Source of the DNA: Misgurnus anguillicaudatus
Taxonomy: Eukaryota; Chordata; Actinopteri; Cypriniformes; Cobitidae
Length of the DNA: 64,000 bases
NCBI RefSeq assembly: GCF_027580225.2
Contig: NW_027395277.1
Coordinates: 1,054,001 to 1,118,000 of the forward strand
Reading direction: 5' to 3'
Made by a program: the position numbers and the translations under genes. The notes beneath the pieces are model-generated. The model did not search any database and was not told the origin of the DNA. It saw only the letters and a list, made by a program, of their open reading frames with translations. The first letter of the stretch is position 1, and the number at the start of each line of letters is the position of its first letter. Of the stretch, positions 1-13,671 are shown in pieces.

Positions 1-1627
<1,627 letters not shown>

Positions 1628-1831
1628 CCCGTATGGGTATAAAAATTCAAGATTCACGATTATTTGTGTGTTTTATGTGGTAAAATAAAACCTGAAAATA
1701 TATTTGTGTTATGTTAACCTAAGATCTTATTTAAGGAGTTTAACCAAAACCTCATTAAAAACACATATTTACTGTGTTCACCACAATGATAATGGTAGTG
1801 CTACAATGCTGGGTTTGGCCCACAAAAATAT

Positions 1832-2275
1832 GGCCCTGTCACAAATGGCACACTCCGGACTTGTGGACCTCCTTAGAGTCCATACTTTGATGACATCATG
1901 TAGTGCAGACCCATAGGGACCATTGACGCGAATCCAAGAGGGTGCACCGAAGTTGTATTTTGGAACAGACTGGAGCGTCACGCCGAAAATAGGAAGAGAA
2001 TGTCCCAATCAGTGTAAACTCCTCCCTTTCGTTGTGTGATTGGTCTGATTGCTCTTTCACAAGGACTTCTGGGTTGGTAAAGTGCGCGAAGCCTGCTGCA
2101 GTGCGGGCTTCACCGAAGACCACATCAAGGGTTCAAAGGGGGCGCCGATGAGCACACTTCGGAGCGTAAAAATGACAGATTGCACACCCTACAGACTCGT
2201 AGACTGAGCGAGCATGCGCAATTTAAGACCACGAGACCGAAAGTCCATATGAAGTGTGCCATTTGAGACGGGTCT
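1832..2275. mobile_element. Foldback miniature element
   Basis: Ends are inverted copies containing CAAATGGCACACT. The interior is GC-richer than the flanks and has no transposase. This is a non-autonomous DNA transposon; the superfamily is not determined. Confidence 0.6.
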
Positions 2276-3095
2276 ATGTCATCCCAAAAATCTGAGAATT
2301 AGGAATTTTTAGCATTTTCTCCATTGTCTTCAGCATAGCAGTATTTCATTATCGTCTGGTTGCCCAAAGAAGGCTTTGCTGGTTTGGCATTCTGGTTAAG
2401 ATCTCAAAACATCAGTATATGATGCTGAGGACCACTGAAGACCTCTAACCATTACTAAAGTCTATCAATAGATGATTTGCACAACTCTTAAAACATAAAC
2501 AAATTAATTTCATTAAAATTTCGAATCAAATGTGACCATATGGCTTTTGTCAGTCATTACATACGGCTGAAAAACAGAAACAGCTTTACAATATGTCCAA
2601 TTACCATCAACATTAACGTTGAAAAAAAGTGAAAATCACTGTAAGAATGCACGGTTATTTCATTTTCAACTAAGCCATCTCTCATTTAATAATGTTTGTC
2701 ATGCCCTTCAAACAGAGTCATTTAAAGAGCCTTCACTTCAGATTATTCACCATGAGAAGACAGGTCAATTGTAAAACCGCTTCACTTTCCACTATAAAAC
2801 GCACAGCATTACAGTAAACTCACATACTTAACCTCAATGTCTACCCATGAAATGTCACTCAGAGTCAAGAGCTGGCGAGTAAAGATAAGTAACATTATTA
2901 CTCGTATTTCTTTTTTATACAGGAATAATAAAGTCACCCAACTAAAGCATGAAAGTTTTAGCTGACATATTTGAATAATGAATACAAGAGCTACTGTACT
3001 GTAAAAGCTATGTTTCTTATTTGTTAACATTAGTTAATACATTAGTTTACATGAAGTAACAATGACCAATACTAAAGCATTTATTAATCCTAGTA
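2276..3095. other. Non-coding, no gene recognised
   Basis: AT-rich sequence with no supported exon or recognised repeat. Confidence 0.5.
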
Positions 3096-3343
3096 CCCCT
3101 AGAGAAAAGACCAGCCGACCCACCAGCTTAAACCAGCTTGACCAGGCTGGAGCATGGTCAGCTTGGCTAAGCTGGTTGGCTGATCTGAACTAGTTTAAGA
3201 TGGAAGTAGCTGGTTTAAGATGGTCTCCCCAGCCTGGCAAAGGTGGTTAAGCTGGTCTTCCAGCGTGGTTTTAGCTGGTAGCAGGTTGGTTTTAGAGGGG
3301 TTTTGGCCACTTTTTTAGCTGGTCAGGCTCTTTTCAGTAGGGG
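3096..3343. mobile_element. Miniature element built of AGCTGGTTTAAG-like subrepeats
   Basis: Terminal inverted repeats begin CCCCTA and read on to GAAAAGA. The interior is a degenerate array of AGCTGG and CCAGCT words, a familiar cyprinid repeat design. Confidence 0.65.
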
Positions 3344-3376
3344 CATGTTAATTTACTATTTACTAAACTCTAAAAA

Positions 3377-3550
3377 TGTCTAGGTTATTTTTGACCCATG
3401 TTGGGTAAAAATTGGACAAAACACATGCTGGGTTAAAAATTACCCAATGTTGGGTTGTTGTTAGGCAACCATGAGTTATAATAACCCAGTCAAATTTAAC
3501 CCAGCGGTGTGTTCTGTCTATTATTTATCCAACATGGGTCAAAAAGACAT
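3377..3550. mobile_element. Short foldback element (GACCCATGTTGG ends)
   Basis: GACCCATGTTGGGTA at the left is mirrored by TATCCAACATGGGTC at the right, with further internal TTGGGT/ACCCA pairs. Confidence 0.65.
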
Positions 3551-3582
3551 TTTGTAATATTTTAATATTCTTAAATTAAAAG

Positions 3583-3800
3583 TTCAATCCCAAAGATGCT
3601 CTATTGGGTTCAAATCTGGTGACTGTGGGGGCCATATTAGTACAGTGAACTCATTGTCATGTTCAGGAAACCAATTTGAAATTACTCTGCTGGAAGTAGC
3701 CATCAGAGGATGGGTACATGGTGGTCATAAAGGGATGGACATGGTCAAAAACAATGCTCAGGTAGGCCGTGGCATTTAAATGATGCCCAATCAAAATTTG
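3583..3800. mobile_element. Fragment of a dispersed fish DNA transposon
   Basis: The text from AAAGATGCTCTATTGGG to the CTCAGGTAGGC region is a pattern I remember as common in teleost genomes. It is truncated at both sides with no open frame. The family is not determined. Confidence 0.4.
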
Positions 3801-3848
3801 CATTAACTAGCATTAACAAAGTTGAATAAATGCTATAATAATTTATAA

Positions 3849-4085
3849 GGGCGGTTTCCCGGACAGGGATTAGACTAGTCCTAGACTAAAATAAATGTAA
3901 GAGCTGTTCAAACTGAAAACAACTTGCACTGACATATCTTAAAATATATCAGTGCACTTTATTTTGCATCAAAATGCACACCAGTAATGTTTTTAGTAAT
4001 ACATGTTTGTTAAAACTAGTTATATTTCATAATTAAACTAAGGCCTAGTCCTGGTTCATGCTGATCCCTGTCCAGGAAACCAGCC
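3849..4085. mobile_element. MITE with GGCGGTTTCCCGGACAGGGAT ends
   Basis: The left end GGTTTCCCGGACAGGGAT is inverted at the right as ATCCCTGTCCAGGAAACC. The same family occurs, split by another insertion, at 43742-43837 and 45475-45608. Confidence 0.75.
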
Positions 4086-5379
4086 TATTATAGTGTTTAT
4101 TGTTGGCTAAAGCATTAACTCTACTATTAATGCATATTTTAATCATGTTAAATGAGACTATTTAGGTTCCTCACACAAAGCTAGCATATGAAAAATAAAA
4201 AGTTATGATCCCCTTTATAAGCTTGGCATCACTTTGGCACAGTTTACATTTATTGCTAAACATTTTGTTTAAGGAGTCCTATATTGTATATAAAGCCTGA
4301 AATGTAATGTTTATGTGAACTGTTGCTTTACGTTGATCAGCTCGACTTTAAAGTTGCCTCAACAATTCTGCCTCATTTTAGTGACTGAGCCTCTAATAAG
4401 CACAATTTATGGCATTTTACAGGCCAAACTTCCTTCATATAGTATAAGCAGACATCTTAAAGCAACAATTTGGACAGCTCAAGTCAACTGAATGCTAAAT
4501 GCTCTGCTCCGTGAAGAAAAAGAGAAAAAAGGAGAAAGCAGGCGGCCACAAGCTAAAGTTTACACTGCATCAGAGAAAACAGATGTTTCTGCCAAATGCA
4601 TAAATGTAAATGTGAAGCTGATGCTCCGCCACAAGGGCAGAGGAAAATCACACATCATTTTCATGAAAGAGCTCATGAAAGTGATGTTGTTTAATGCTAA
4701 AAGCTTTAGCTGAATTTAATTGGGAAAAAATCTAACTCACGGTCCTAATCTCTAGGTTCCTAAATCTTAGAGATATTAAAGCCAGCAATCACGTCAGATA
4801 TTTTAAGATACGCAGAAACAGCAAGTGTTATAGGCGCTTTAGGCTAAACAAACACTTGTTTTAAAGACTTTCTGTGTCTCAATAAATTCCCTACTGTAGG
4901 TCGTGAATCGGGTGAAATAATCAGTCCGATTCCCTTAAAAAAATCAGAGGTCTTGATGTGTAAACTTTTGAGGGAGTTGCAGTCATTGTGTCTCATACCG
5001 TGGCAGATTAAAATACACTTGGTGAATAGAGCAATGAAAACAATCATTTTCTTTTTACCTGGAGCGTCTGTTTGCACATGTCCCCTTTCTTGAAAGGGCA
5101 CACGCTGTTTGAAATTAACCTTGCTAGTATATCGTGTACAGGCGCTATAGGGCACTGGTAAGGACACTGGCTCACTATGCATCAGGGATTCGGGATACTT
5201 GCTGACTTATTTCCGGTGATGTGAATATTAAAACACAAGACCACACCACTGATATTTATAAGCATCTTGCAGAAACGACATCGCTCTGACTTAATTAGTC
5301 GATTTCATAGCACTGACAATAACAAAGTCCAGTAAAAAGACAAAGATCTAGTACTGCGTTAAGATTAAATAGAAAATCG
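4086..5379. other. Non-coding, no gene recognised
   Basis: Reading frames at 4492-4713 (plus) and 4844-5182 (minus) are short and resemble no family known to me. A CAG|GTAAAA donor-like site near 5060 on the minus strand has no partner. Confidence 0.45.
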
Positions 5380-5673
5380 TATAGACGGTTTTAGCAGTAA
5401 CAACTTAAACAAGCGGCATTCGTGGTAAACACGTAACTTTTGGTAAACTCCACTAAGAATAAATAACAACAAAGTCCTTTTAAAGTAGTTAAGAAAAACA
5501 AACAACCCGTAGATTATCAGGAAACCAAAGCATTTGTTATTTTTCACGAGGTATTTATTTAAGAGTTCAGTTTCAGCAACTAGTCAGATCATTTAACAAA
5601 CAGAAACCGGAAGTAAAGTTCGGACCAGACGCTTATCGTGTCACCGCACGTGCGTCCAAAGAAACGGTCTATA
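5380..5673. mobile_element. MITE with TATAGACGG ends and an ETS-like end motif
   Basis: TATAGACGGTTTTAGCAG at the left and AACGGTCTATA at the right are inverted. The right arm carries ACCGGAAGT and GCACGTGC. A longer relative, with insertions, is at 40888-42144. Confidence 0.7.
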
Positions 5674-5954
5674 TAGTAATGGAATTTAACTTTTACATTC
5701 GCCAAAAACTACAAAAAAGCCCCTTTGTGTACTTCGAAACTAAAACTATGTATGTTTATATAACAATGTTATCAAAAAGATCTGCATTTTACACATTTGC
5801 GAAAATTATTAAAAATGCTGTATTATGTGTGCCAGGCCAGTAGATGGCGATGTTACTTTGTAAAGGAATACTACACGCCTACGCATACACATTCTCCACA
5901 GCATGATAAAAACAAACAATCAATGGCGAATTGATTGCACAACTTCGTTTAGAT

Positions 5955-6574
5955 CAGTGTTCTTCATTGCGCGCTCGCGAGCCGCATGCGGCTCGGCAAG
6001 CTTTAATTTATGGCTCGCATGGTAGTAAATAATACAGTGATATGATCATGCAGGCATGCGCTTTTTCTGTTCCGGACGCAAACTTTGTTAGAAAACCATA
6101 CCCATTAAGATGCACGTCAATAAGAGTGTTCAATCGTATGCAGCGCTTGCACAGAGCGATCTTCATATGACATCAAAGTACTGTGAGATAAGACCTCTTG
6201 TTATGCTTTCGAATTGCCCTCGCGTCACAGTAATGTCACGCGCCAATCGTTCTGTGCAGCGCCGCATGAAATTACGAGAAAGGTGGCCCCCTGGTGGTTT
6301 GGGGAGCACTGCATAAGCATATTATAAGAATGCTTAGCATTAAAATCCTGTTTCTGTCATTAAGGGAAATCATTGTCTCAGTTACAAATTTAAATGGTAA
6401 ATGATAAAGAATGATTTGCCCTTGTATTTATTGCATTGCAACAAATTGACAGATTGATAAGCAGACATGCTATTATGACTGGATGTAACTTTTGATACTT
6501 CGCTGTAAAGGCGGCTCTTCTATTGACCCTGACCTACAGTGTGGCTCTTATGGAAAAAATAGTGAAGACCACTG
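5955..6574. mobile_element. Non-autonomous hAT element with perfect 8-bp TSD
   Basis: Ends are CAGTGTTCTTCA and TGAAGACCACTG. The flanks GTTTAGAT (5947-5954 and 6575-6582) are an exact 8-bp duplication, the hAT hallmark. The 68-codon frame inside (6110-6316) does not resemble a transposase. Confidence 0.85.
6283..6297 (-). promoter_or_regulatory. CTCF-like motif inside hAT element
   Basis: The minus strand reads CCACCAGGGGGCCAC, close to the vertebrate CTCF core. It lies within the hAT copy at 5955-6574, so it may have been spread by that family. Binding is inferred only. Confidence 0.45.
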
Positions 6575-6582
6575 GTTTAGAT

Positions 6583-8226
6583 GGACATGAGGTTGGTTTA
6601 TTATTACAAGTGACCCTGGACTCTAAAACTACAAATTTTAGTTGATAAACGAAAGTTTCTTGAGTAGCACAAACACAATCCTGTAGGCCGCCATGGTTGT
6701 TATGGTTGTGAAGTATTCACGCATGTCTGTAAACTGAACATGCCATATGCACGTGCATGACGTCGCTGATGTCACAGATTTGCATTTATGTCGTTTTACA
6801 GAACAGTGATGTCACTTTCAAAAACTTGCATTTTAACTAACAGCAAAAATGCATGAAAAGTTTCCCGTTTTGGTACAAACAACAAATTTCAGGTAGTTAA
6901 CCCAACATTGTTAGTCATGTTTGAAGTTTAGTTAGTGGAAGATGCCCATAGTAAGCCTGTAAGGATGATCTGCCTGCCAGGCAAACAGCAGGGCACCTTG
7001 TGTACATCTCCAACACAGGCAGGCGCCCAGACAGACAAAGATGGAGGACTCTCTGAGGTGCTTGTCCTCTGAGCCGACTGGCTTTACCGGGTCACAGCAA
7101 GACAATGGCTCTAAACATCAGGCTGAGAATGATTTGTTCGTGTCTTGACCTTTCCAGTACTTCAAAGGGGCTCTCTGAGTGAGCGAGAGCTGTTTGGCTG
7201 CTATCTGGATCAGATAAAATTCTTCTGTATTCAGGATGGTACAGTCTGGGCACAGTCTGGGGCTTCTAATGCCACATGAGCCAAAGAGAGAGCGCACCGC
7301 GCCAACACGGATGTTACGATATTATATCGCATGTATTACGTGTGTTGGAGAAAAGCATTGATAAACAACATTTACATTTTGAAGAATCTTAAAGCAATAT
7401 ACAAGTAATGAAATAAAGAGCCTGACAAGAAAGGAAAGCAACATGGATGCTGAGGGGAGAGATGCTCAAGTGATGAAGAAAACAAAAAAGGAGGTTCGCC
7501 TGGCAGCTGGTAGCGGTCGCAGGTGCAATGCAGTTTAAGCACAGGATTTGGAAATTTTCCTGAATGAAGTGTGCTTCACATCTGATGAGAAACTCTTTCT
7601 TCCTGTGCTCAAGGTCACGCTAGCAGATATAAATGAACCTGTGCTGTTCAGAGTTCATACCAACCCATCTTAAACTGAAAAAGAAAGAGAGAGAATCTCA
7701 CTTTCTCCCCATCCCTCCTTTTAGATTTATCCCTTGCTTCTTAACTCGCCCATATGTGTCACTCCTATCCCTGAAGTGCCCAATCTGTCTCTCACTCTCT
7801 CTCTCTCACTTGAAGCAGTCTGGAGCTGAGCGAGAAGCATTAGGTGTGAGGGATGCTGTAAGAGGCGTCTATCTGCTGGAAAGTGAACAGATGATAAGTG
7901 CTGAAGATCAGAGCTGCTTTAGAAGGACAGAAGCCACCTGCTAACCACCAGACATCCAACTATGTCTTTTTTTCTGCACCAATGTGTTTTCTGGCTACAC
8001 ATCTGATCCCTAAGTATAAATATAGCCTAAATACGGGCGATTATGTAATAGCAAAGCTTGACAATAACAACCTTACAGAAATCAAAAATATGGCCATATA
8101 GGAACACATACATTGATACATACACACATATATATAAACAAAGTGGTTTTCACCTTGTTGACAGAAATAGATGTACTGATTATTTCATATGCAAAATTGC
8201 CTCAATGTCGTATTTTCGAAATACAT
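6583..8226. other. Mostly unique non-coding DNA
   Basis: A left-end fragment of the GTGACCCTGGA family sits near 6611-6660. Otherwise no repeat is recognised. Open frames at 7443-7532, 7633-7944 and 7898-8249 lack domain or splice support. Confidence 0.45.
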
Positions 8227-8532
8227 GTGACCCTCGACTACAAAATTAGTCATAAGTAGCACAGGTGTATTTTGAGGGTGTCACAATTTCGATTTTAAAT
8301 TTGATATTTAGTCACAACCTTGAATGTCAAATAAAAAATGGAATCGTCGATGCCACGCCCCCATGTCATGTCCGGTCGGCTTGCCAAGTGGGGAAAAACA
8401 ACGTGTTGAGTGCTGCGAGTCAACCTCCTCTAACTTAGCTAGATACAGCTAGTAAAAATAGCATGGCAGATGCAGGAGACACCACGCGAGCTGCTCTTTA
8501 CATGGGAAACAAAAAACAGCAAGCGCCTCCCG

Positions 8533-8875
8533 TAGGCATGGGCCGGTATACGTTTTTGGCAGTATGATAACCTTTAGCAAAAATACCACGTTTCACACTG
8601 TTGCGGTATTGCAACCCTAAAATGTGTTATTTTTAAATGCCAGGTAAAAATAAAGCCTTTAAATTATAATATGCTTTAAAAAAAATTAAAAAATATTTTC
8701 GTAATGTACATTAAATGTAAACATCAAATCAATCACATGACTTAATGATTTAATGAATTTTGTATAAACACAGCTCATACCTTGGAGACGGTATCACAGA
8801 ACATTTTAGTGGTTTTAAAACCTTGACTGTTTAAAACCTCAGTATACCTTGAAACGGGTAACCGACCCATGCCTA
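8533..8875. mobile_element. Small hAT-like MITE nested in another hAT
   Basis: Ends TAGGCATGGGCCGGTATAC and CGACCCATGCCTA are inverted. The 8-bp flanks GCCTCCCG (8525-8532) and GCCTTCCG (8876-8883) differ by one base. Confidence 0.8.
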
Positions 8876-8907
8876 GCCTTCCGCTGAACTCAGCTGATTT
8901 CAGTTGC

Positions 8908-9800
8908 TTAAAGGAATATTCCATTTTCTTAAAAGAAAAATTCAGATAATTTATTCACCACCATGTCATCCAAAATGTTGATGTCTTTGTTCAGTCGAGA
9001 AGAAATTATGTTTTTTGAGGAAAACATTGCAGGATTTTTCTCATTTTAATGGACTTTAATAGAGCCCAACATTTAATACTTAACTCAACACTTAACAGTT
9101 TTTTTCAACGGAGTTTCAAAGGACTATAAACGATCCCAAACGAGGCATAAGGGTCTTATCTAGCGAAACGATTGTCATTTTTGACAAGAAAAATAACAAA
9201 TATACACTTTTAAACCACAACTTTTCGTCTAGGTCCGGTCCAGCGCGACCTAACGTAAATGCGTAGTGACGTAGGGAGGTCACGTGTTACATATATAAAA
9301 CGCACATTTGCAGACCATTGTAAACAATAAACTGCCACAAAGACATTAATTAGTATCAGTTGACATACAACAACGTAGGAACGGTCCTCTTTTAACACAC
9401 TTGTAAACACTGGGGCGGAGTTTCACGTCATGACGTATTGCGTGGGGTCACCTGGCGCATCCCAACCAGATCTAGATGAGAAGTTGTGCTTTAAAAGTGT
9501 ATATTTGTTATTTTTCTTGTCAAAAATGACAATCGTTTTGCTAGATAAGACCCTTATGCCTCGTTTGGGATTGTTTATAGTCCTTTGAAACTCCGTTGAA
9601 AAAAACTTTTACGCGTTGAGTTAAGTGTTAATTGTTGGTGTCTATTAAAGTCCATTAAAATGAGAAAAATCCTGCAAAGTTTTCCTCAAAAAACATAATT
9701 TCTTCTCGACTGAACAAAGAAAGACATCAACATTTTGGATGACATGGTGGTGAGTAAATTATCTGGATTTTTCTTTTAAGAAAATGGAATATTCCTTTAA
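8908..9800. mobile_element. TTAA-flanked long foldback element
   Basis: Begins TTAAAGGAATATTCC and ends GGAATATTCCTTTAA. Arms of roughly 300 bp pair with each other around a GC-richer centre. TTAA flanks suggest piggyBac-type mobilisation. A second copy is at 36933-37757. Confidence 0.8.
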
Positions 9801-10813
9801 GAGTTATGAAAACAGCATTTAAACATGACTTTTTGGGGTATAGTCTCACAATCTCGTCTGACTGTAATAAAAGCACGTTTTTAAGGTGCAAAGTACTGAC
9901 AGGGATGTTAGTCTGACAGGAAGCTTCATTTTATCAGGTATGTGCGTGTACCATATTTTTCCACTGGCAGCACGACTAACATGGCAGGGCATCTCCGGGT
10001 TCAAGGTCAGATATTATATTTCATAAAAGTCTAGTCTAAAAATGGCATAGCATTTTTTTTGCGCTTTAAAAAAAATGTAAAAACCGAATCGAATTGTGGC
10101 CTTAGAATCGAAAATGTAACCATATCGAGGATTTGGAAAATCGTGACACCCCTAGTATATTTGTAGCAATAACCACAATATGTTGCATGGGTCAAAACTA
10201 TCGATTTTTATGTCAAAAATCATTAAACTGTTAAAACTTTAAAACGCATGCAAATAATAAACTTTTGGCATGAAGGTGCAATGTCTGTGATGGGGATGTG
10301 AAGACACATCGCGCTGTTAGGACCGGAGCGCATCCGCTTAGAAAATACACATATCTCTGTAAAGGCAAAAAAAGAAATTAAAATTTGCAGGTGGCAACGG
10401 GTTGTAAAAATGCTCGTACTGCGTAAAAATGGTCTCCAATTGCGGTCGCATTCAAAAGTAAACAGAAAGATCGGTTCATGAGATCGGCAAATTTCAAGTC
10501 ATTTGATAATCGTCCAATACCAATCTGAGTGTCCTTAGTAAAGATCATGTTCCATGAAGATATTTTGTAAATTTCCTACCATTAATATCAAAAATGTATT
10601 TATCATCAGTAATGTGTGTTGATGGGGCCTTCATTTGTACAACTTTAAAGGCGATTTTCTCAATATTTTGTGTACCCTCAGATTTCAGTTTTTTAAATAA
10701 GCCAAATATTGTCCATTCCTAACAAACCATACATCAATGGAAAGCATATTTGTGATGTATAAATCTCCATTTTAAAAAACTGACCTATGACTGGTAATGT
10801 GGTCCAAAGTCAC

Positions 10814-11486
10814 ATATGTAAAATCCATACATATACAGTACATACAGATGCATGTTGCATTTATTACCATTTCTCAGATTACTGTTAGCCAAATACCACA
10901 TATCTGTGATTCAAAGGTCAGTAGGTTGTGTAATATTCAACACGTTACATTTCATCTTGTGACCTTCCAGTGTTGATCTCAGCTAGACTTGGGTTGTCAA
11001 TACAGGTAATTACTGACTGTGTGTATTTGTGTGTCAGTGTGTGTGTGTGTTTGTGCGTGCGTGTGTGAGTGCATGCGTGCGTGTGTGTGTGGTTTCGGTC
11101 TCAAGAGGACTGTGAACGGTCAGATCAGAAGTCTAATCCGATGATTTCTGTGTGTCCATAAATTAACACCAAGAGTGCTGAAATATTCATAAGCTTTTGC
11201 TGTCTTTCTGACTCTGTCCATCTGTCACACTAAACCTCGCTCCCTTTATCATGCCATATACTCACAAATCAACTCTCTGTTATTTCTCATAGACGGCAAT
11301 GAGATTTACAAAAACACAAATGAAGACTTTTGCTTATAGGCAACATTGAAATGCCATTTAAAACCTGAAATCAATACGAGACATATATTTTTAAATTCTA
11401 CCACGGTGAAATAATCTTTGTGTTTGTGCTAGTCAAATAAATGTTAATCAAATAGCTCTAAAACTGTTCATGTTGGTTAAGACTTA
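10814..11486. other. Non-coding with GT-rich stretch
   Basis: An imperfect GT/GTGC microsatellite lies at about 11020-11093. No gene is recognised. Confidence 0.5.
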
Positions 11487-12716
11487 GGGCCCTATCTTGC
11501 ACCCAGCGCAATTGACTTTGTCAGTGACGCATGTATCATTTAGTATTTTGCACCGGCGCACAGCGGGTTTTTCCCTCCACAGAAGCACGTCGGCAAACTA
11601 GGGAATGAACTTGCGCTGCCTGGGCGGTTCAGCGCAAAAAAGGAGGTGTGTTCCGGCGCAAACCATCTCTTATGCTATTTTGCAGTTTCAAAAAACAATT
11701 GCGCAACTAACAAAAAAAAAACTAGTCTAAAGTCAGTGGCGCGTTGTTCATTATACTATTTTAAGGGCGCATGCTTGACCATAATGTATAGCGTGCACAA
11801 CGCGCATTGCTTATCTAATCTACACAGATGCAAGAGTTATTTTTGCAAATCATAAATTGTTACAATAAAAAATATTAACACATGAGATAAGGGAAATCAT
11901 TGTGGTGAGCATTGTGGTGATAGTTTTTATGTTTGTGTGGCTGCGTTAAAAAATTCTCATGCAAATAACGATTAAAATATTTTCATAAGTTTGTTGTGTG
12001 GCTGTATTACGTTTATTTTATGTAAATGATAATTAAAAAAGTTTTCATAAGAAACCTTAATGTATATGAACTTGATTTGTAAGTGTACTTTGGGGTTGGA
12101 CCTTGCTTGCGTTTCCGATTTCAAAGCCCCCAAACCCTTTCAGCGGTGAGGGTGGACGCAGCGATGTCCTCTGCTGGCGTCAGTTCCTGTTTAGAGGCAG
12201 ATCCACCTCCCGTTACACGGCTTGCCCGATTTATGCTGGCAAGCTTGGGATTCCTCCGTCTCCTGATATCATTGTAGCGAATGATGAGACAATTGTGACT
12301 ATATTTCCTCTCACGCCTGTTTAACCGACGCTGATTTGGGGGGGTTTCTCGCATCCCCATACAAAACAACTTCTCTGTCTTTGACTGTTCTTACAAGAAC
12401 GTGGGTCTCCTCGGCTGTGAACCGCTCCTGGCGTGCGCCTGGTAAATCCGTCATTATAATAGCAACCCGCCATGGAACTTGCGCCCTTGCGTTTAAAGGG
12501 AATGTTGGATAGCATTCTGATTGGTTTATTTGACGTTACGCCCAAACCACACCTATGAATAATGAACCTACTTCAGACCAACCCCTTATTGATTTGCGCC
12601 TCGCGCAAGAGTCATTTCTCCCGCCGGGAAAATAGCAACAGCGCCCAAGATCCGCCCACAAAGTCACTTGCGCTTTGCGCTTCGCACTTGCGTTTCAGAT
12701 CGTTAAAATAGGGCCC
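11487..12716. mobile_element. PIF/Harbinger-like element
   Basis: The ends GGGCCCTAT and ATAGGGCCC are perfect inverted repeats flanked by TTA on both sides (11484-11486 and 12717-12719), the 3-bp TWA duplication of PIF/Harbinger. It is 1230 bp, too short for an autonomous copy, and it carries a relic frame on the minus strand. Confidence 0.75.
12121..12369 (-). pseudogene. Relic of Harbinger accessory (Myb/SANT-like) protein
   Basis: The minus-strand frame of 82 codons contains RVTGGGSASKQELTPAEDIA near its C-terminus. A TGGG-x-L-T-x-x-E pattern after basic residues resembles the tail behind the Myb/SANT-like DNA-binding domain of Harbinger ORF1 proteins. The N-terminal domain is missing, so this is a remnant. 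The assignment is from memory of the family pattern. Confidence 0.4.
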
Positions 12717-12724
12717 TTAAACTT

Positions 12725-12938
12725 ATTGTATGTTTTTTTACATTTATGACCCAGAACCACAAAAACAGTAATAAGGAATCTGGAATCTGAGGGTGCAAGA
12801 AATCAAAATATTGAAAAAAACTTGTTTTACTATGAGATTTGTACCTTTTGCATATATCGTTAATATGTACTAATACACACTTACACACCAAAGGAAATGA
12901 AAAATCGTGAATCGGACAATAGTTGCTCTTTAAATCAT
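12725..12938. mobile_element. Joined fragments of two dispersed elements
   Basis: The first part matches the interior of the GTGACCCTGG family. The second part (about 12838-12938, ending in AATAGTTGCTCTTTAA) matches the right end of the element at 43838-45474. Confidence 0.5.
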
Positions 12939-13365
12939 CGGGATGGAGGTGTTTTTATAAAAGATGGTGGATAATAAAGGACAGCGGGATGCTCTTTGAC
13001 TTTTGACATCACATACATGGGTCAGTGACAAAAACGATTTGGCAAGATGATAAATTCAATAATCTTTTTAAAAACTTGTTAAAGCATGCATCAGGTATAT
13101 TTTAATGCACATAGTGTATTTATGTTGATTTTATGCAATAAAAAATTACATTTGCACCATTTTTATGAAAGTTAAGACTGAATGGACCTGAAAATGTCAA
13201 ATTGTGTAACCGTAAAAAATGAAAAATATGAAATATTTTGACAACCTTGATGAACCTTTAAGTGTAAATTATTTTAAAAATCATTTTAAAATAACACACG
13301 AAAAAAAATGTATTAGTTATTTCTAAATGTAAATTTTTATGAATTTTCGTAATATTTGTCCAGAC

Positions 13366-13559
13366 ACAGTGCAAAAAATGATTCAAGAAAATTTTTTAAT
13401 AATGTTGCTTGTTTTATGCACAAAATCACTTAAATTTTATATTTTTGTTCTAAACTAATAACTAATAACTGCTAATCAAGAAAAAGCATCTTAATTTAAC
13501 AATTTTTTAAAAATATTTTTACTGAATTTTTTTTTTCTTGAAAATTATTTTTTGCAGTG
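13366..13559. mobile_element. CACTGCAAAAAATGA-type foldback, short copy
   Basis: Starts CACAGTGCAAAAAATGATT and ends AATTATTTTTTGCAGTG. It is a short relative of the hairpin elements at 13672, 41282 and 57261. The hairpin design recalls the teleost Angel MITEs. Confidence 0.6.
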
Positions 13560-13671
13560 ATATGCTGAAAACAGCTCTGTTTTCTAAATAATCTTTGACA
13601 AATGATGTAAAAATGTATGTAAAAAATATCACATTACACTAAACTAGATGATAATATTTTATTCCACATTT

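Larger units (their letters stand above)
8273..10154. mobile_element. hAT-like element, itself invaded twice
   Basis: Ends are TGAGGGTGTCAC and GTGACACCCCTA. The flanks GTGTATTT (8265-8272) and GTATATTT (10155-10162) are an 8-bp duplication with one mismatch. It contains two further complete elements and no transposase. Confidence 0.8.
8227..10813. mobile_element. GTGACCCTGG-type element interrupted by nested insertions
   Basis: The left end (8227-8272) and the remainder (10155-10813, ending near GGTCCAAAGTCAC) belong to one common teleost element, split by the hAT at 8273-10154. A further unrelated stretch at about 10228-10535 looks like another insertion. Confidence 0.65.

Noticed and set aside
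5600..5660. ETS motif and CpGs resembling a housekeeping promoter
   Set aside because: The motif belongs to the terminus of the MITE at 5380-5673 and recurs in its relative near 40940, so it is not evidence of a local gene promoter.
7443..7532. Short plus-strand frame MDAEGRDAQVMKKTKKEV with an AG|GT donor-like end
   Set aside because: No homology, no CpG context and no partner exon. The donor GTGCAA is poor.
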